Source: Opitutaceae bacterium
Lineage (GTDB): Bacteria > Verrucomicrobiota > Verrucomicrobiae > Opitutales > Opitutaceae
DNA length: 11,698 nt
Assembly: GCA_031266495.1 (NCBI GenBank)
Contig: JAISAX010000030.1
Span: 1-11,698, forward strand
Direction of reading: 5' to 3'
In this document: one piece after another, positions 11,196-11,698 of the stretch
How the letters are laid out: every line of letters starts with the position of its first letter
Position numbering within the stretch: position 1 is the first letter of the stretch
Program-made: the position numbers and the translations under genes
Notes under the pieces: generated by a model
What the model saw: only the letters and a program-made list of their open reading frames with translations
The model's database searches: none
What the model was told of the DNA's origin: nothing

Positions 11196-11698
11196 ATGCT
11201 CGAAGACACCACAGACCTCATCGCGCCAAACCTGCCCAAACCCCGCCCCGTCATCGCGTGGCCCGGCGGAAAGACGCGCCTCCTCCGCTACCTGCTTCCC
11301 CTCATCCCGAAGCACAATCTATATTGTGAAGTCTTCGGTGGCGGCATGGCCCTCTTCCTCGCCAAGCCGGAATCGCCGACAGAAGTCATCAACGATATTA
11401 ACGGCGAGTTAATCTCCTTTTACCGTCAGGTAAAATACCACCTCGACCCCCTCCTGGACGAACTCGAATTCGTCCTCAACTCCCGCCAGGAATTCGCCGA
11501 TTACCCCTCGCAACCCGGCCTCACCGAGATCCAGCGCGCCGCCCGCTGGTTCATTCGCAACAAACTCTCCTTCGGCGGCATGGGCTCGCACTACGCTCCC
11601 ACGCCCACGACTCACCACTCCTCGCGCGCCAACCGCCTGCTCGCCCTGCGCGCACTCAACCGCCGCCTGGATACCACCACCATCGAGCGCCTCCCCTG
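11196..11698 (+). CDS. DNA adenine methyltransferase (Dam/D12 class), 3' partial
   Basis: The frame is open from ATG 11196 to the window end, with about 167 residues visible. It would transfer a methyl group from S-adenosylmethionine to N6 of adenine. The N-terminal D12-class pattern is clear: AWPGGKTRLLRYLLPLIP at about 21-38, then YCEVFGGGMALFL (the AdoMet-binding FxGxG-type motif), then VINDINGELISFYR. A later RWFIRNKLSFGGMGSHY fits the target-recognition part. The catalytic DPPY motif lies beyond the window. No restriction enzyme is visible, so it is probably an orphan phage methyltransferase. Around 11385-11440 the DNA is more AT-rich than neighbouring genes, which hints at separate acquisition. 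Confidence 0.88.
   Translation, partial: MLEDTTDLIAPNLPKPRPVIAWPGGKTRLLRYLLPLIPKHNLYCEVFGGGMALFLAKPESPTEVINDINGELISFYRQVKYHLDPLLDELEFVLNSRQEFADYPSQPGLTEIQRAARWFIRNKLSFGGMGSHYAPTPTTHHSSRANRLLALRALNRRLDTTTIERLP

Overview
This window is the late (lysis, packaging and head) region of a tailed-phage genome or prophage. Every gene reads left to right. The packaging block follows the Mu order: a VpaChn25_0724-like protein, a gp27-type small terminase, a gp28-type large terminase, a gp29-type (DUF935) portal and a gp32-type protease/scaffold. A decoration protein, a capsid protein and a gp36-like head-completion protein follow. The DNA is GC-rich and the genes are tightly packed, with several stop/start overlaps. 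Most starts have no Shine-Dalgarno sequence. This would fit a high-GC host such as an Opitutales-type Verrucomicrobiota, but no host gene is present, so the host is a guess.

Layout. 1-1039 holds three small genes of unknown function; the first is cut by the window edge and contains two copies of a 56-residue helix-turn-helix-like unit. 1091-2289 looks like a lysis cassette: an exported membrane protein, an inner-membrane spanin-like protein, an out-of-frame overlapping lipoprotein (o-spanin-like) and a two-helix holin-like protein. No endolysin is visible. 2286-5270 is the DUF2730-like protein, the winged-helix protein and both terminase subunits. 5275-7389 is the portal, with an extra C-terminal domain that looks like a phage-borne BECR-fold nuclease. 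7390-7730 is a structured 341-base stretch without a gene. 7731-10547 holds the protease/scaffold, decoration protein, capsid protein and a small lysine-tailed protein. 10679-11152 is the gp36-like protein. 11196 to the window end is a DNA adenine methyltransferase, cut at its 3' end.

Working together: the terminases feed DNA through the portal into a shell built on the scaffold, which the protease then matures. The decoration protein stabilises the shell and gp36 starts the head-tail joint. The holin/spanin set would release progeny, and the methyltransferase would mark phage DNA.

Most interesting points: the portal-nuclease fusion where Mu gp30 (MuF) and gp31 are missing; a run of nine C exactly in the linker between the two parts; two AT-rich heptamer arrays sitting where a Shine-Dalgarno sequence would be; and the structured portal-protease gap.
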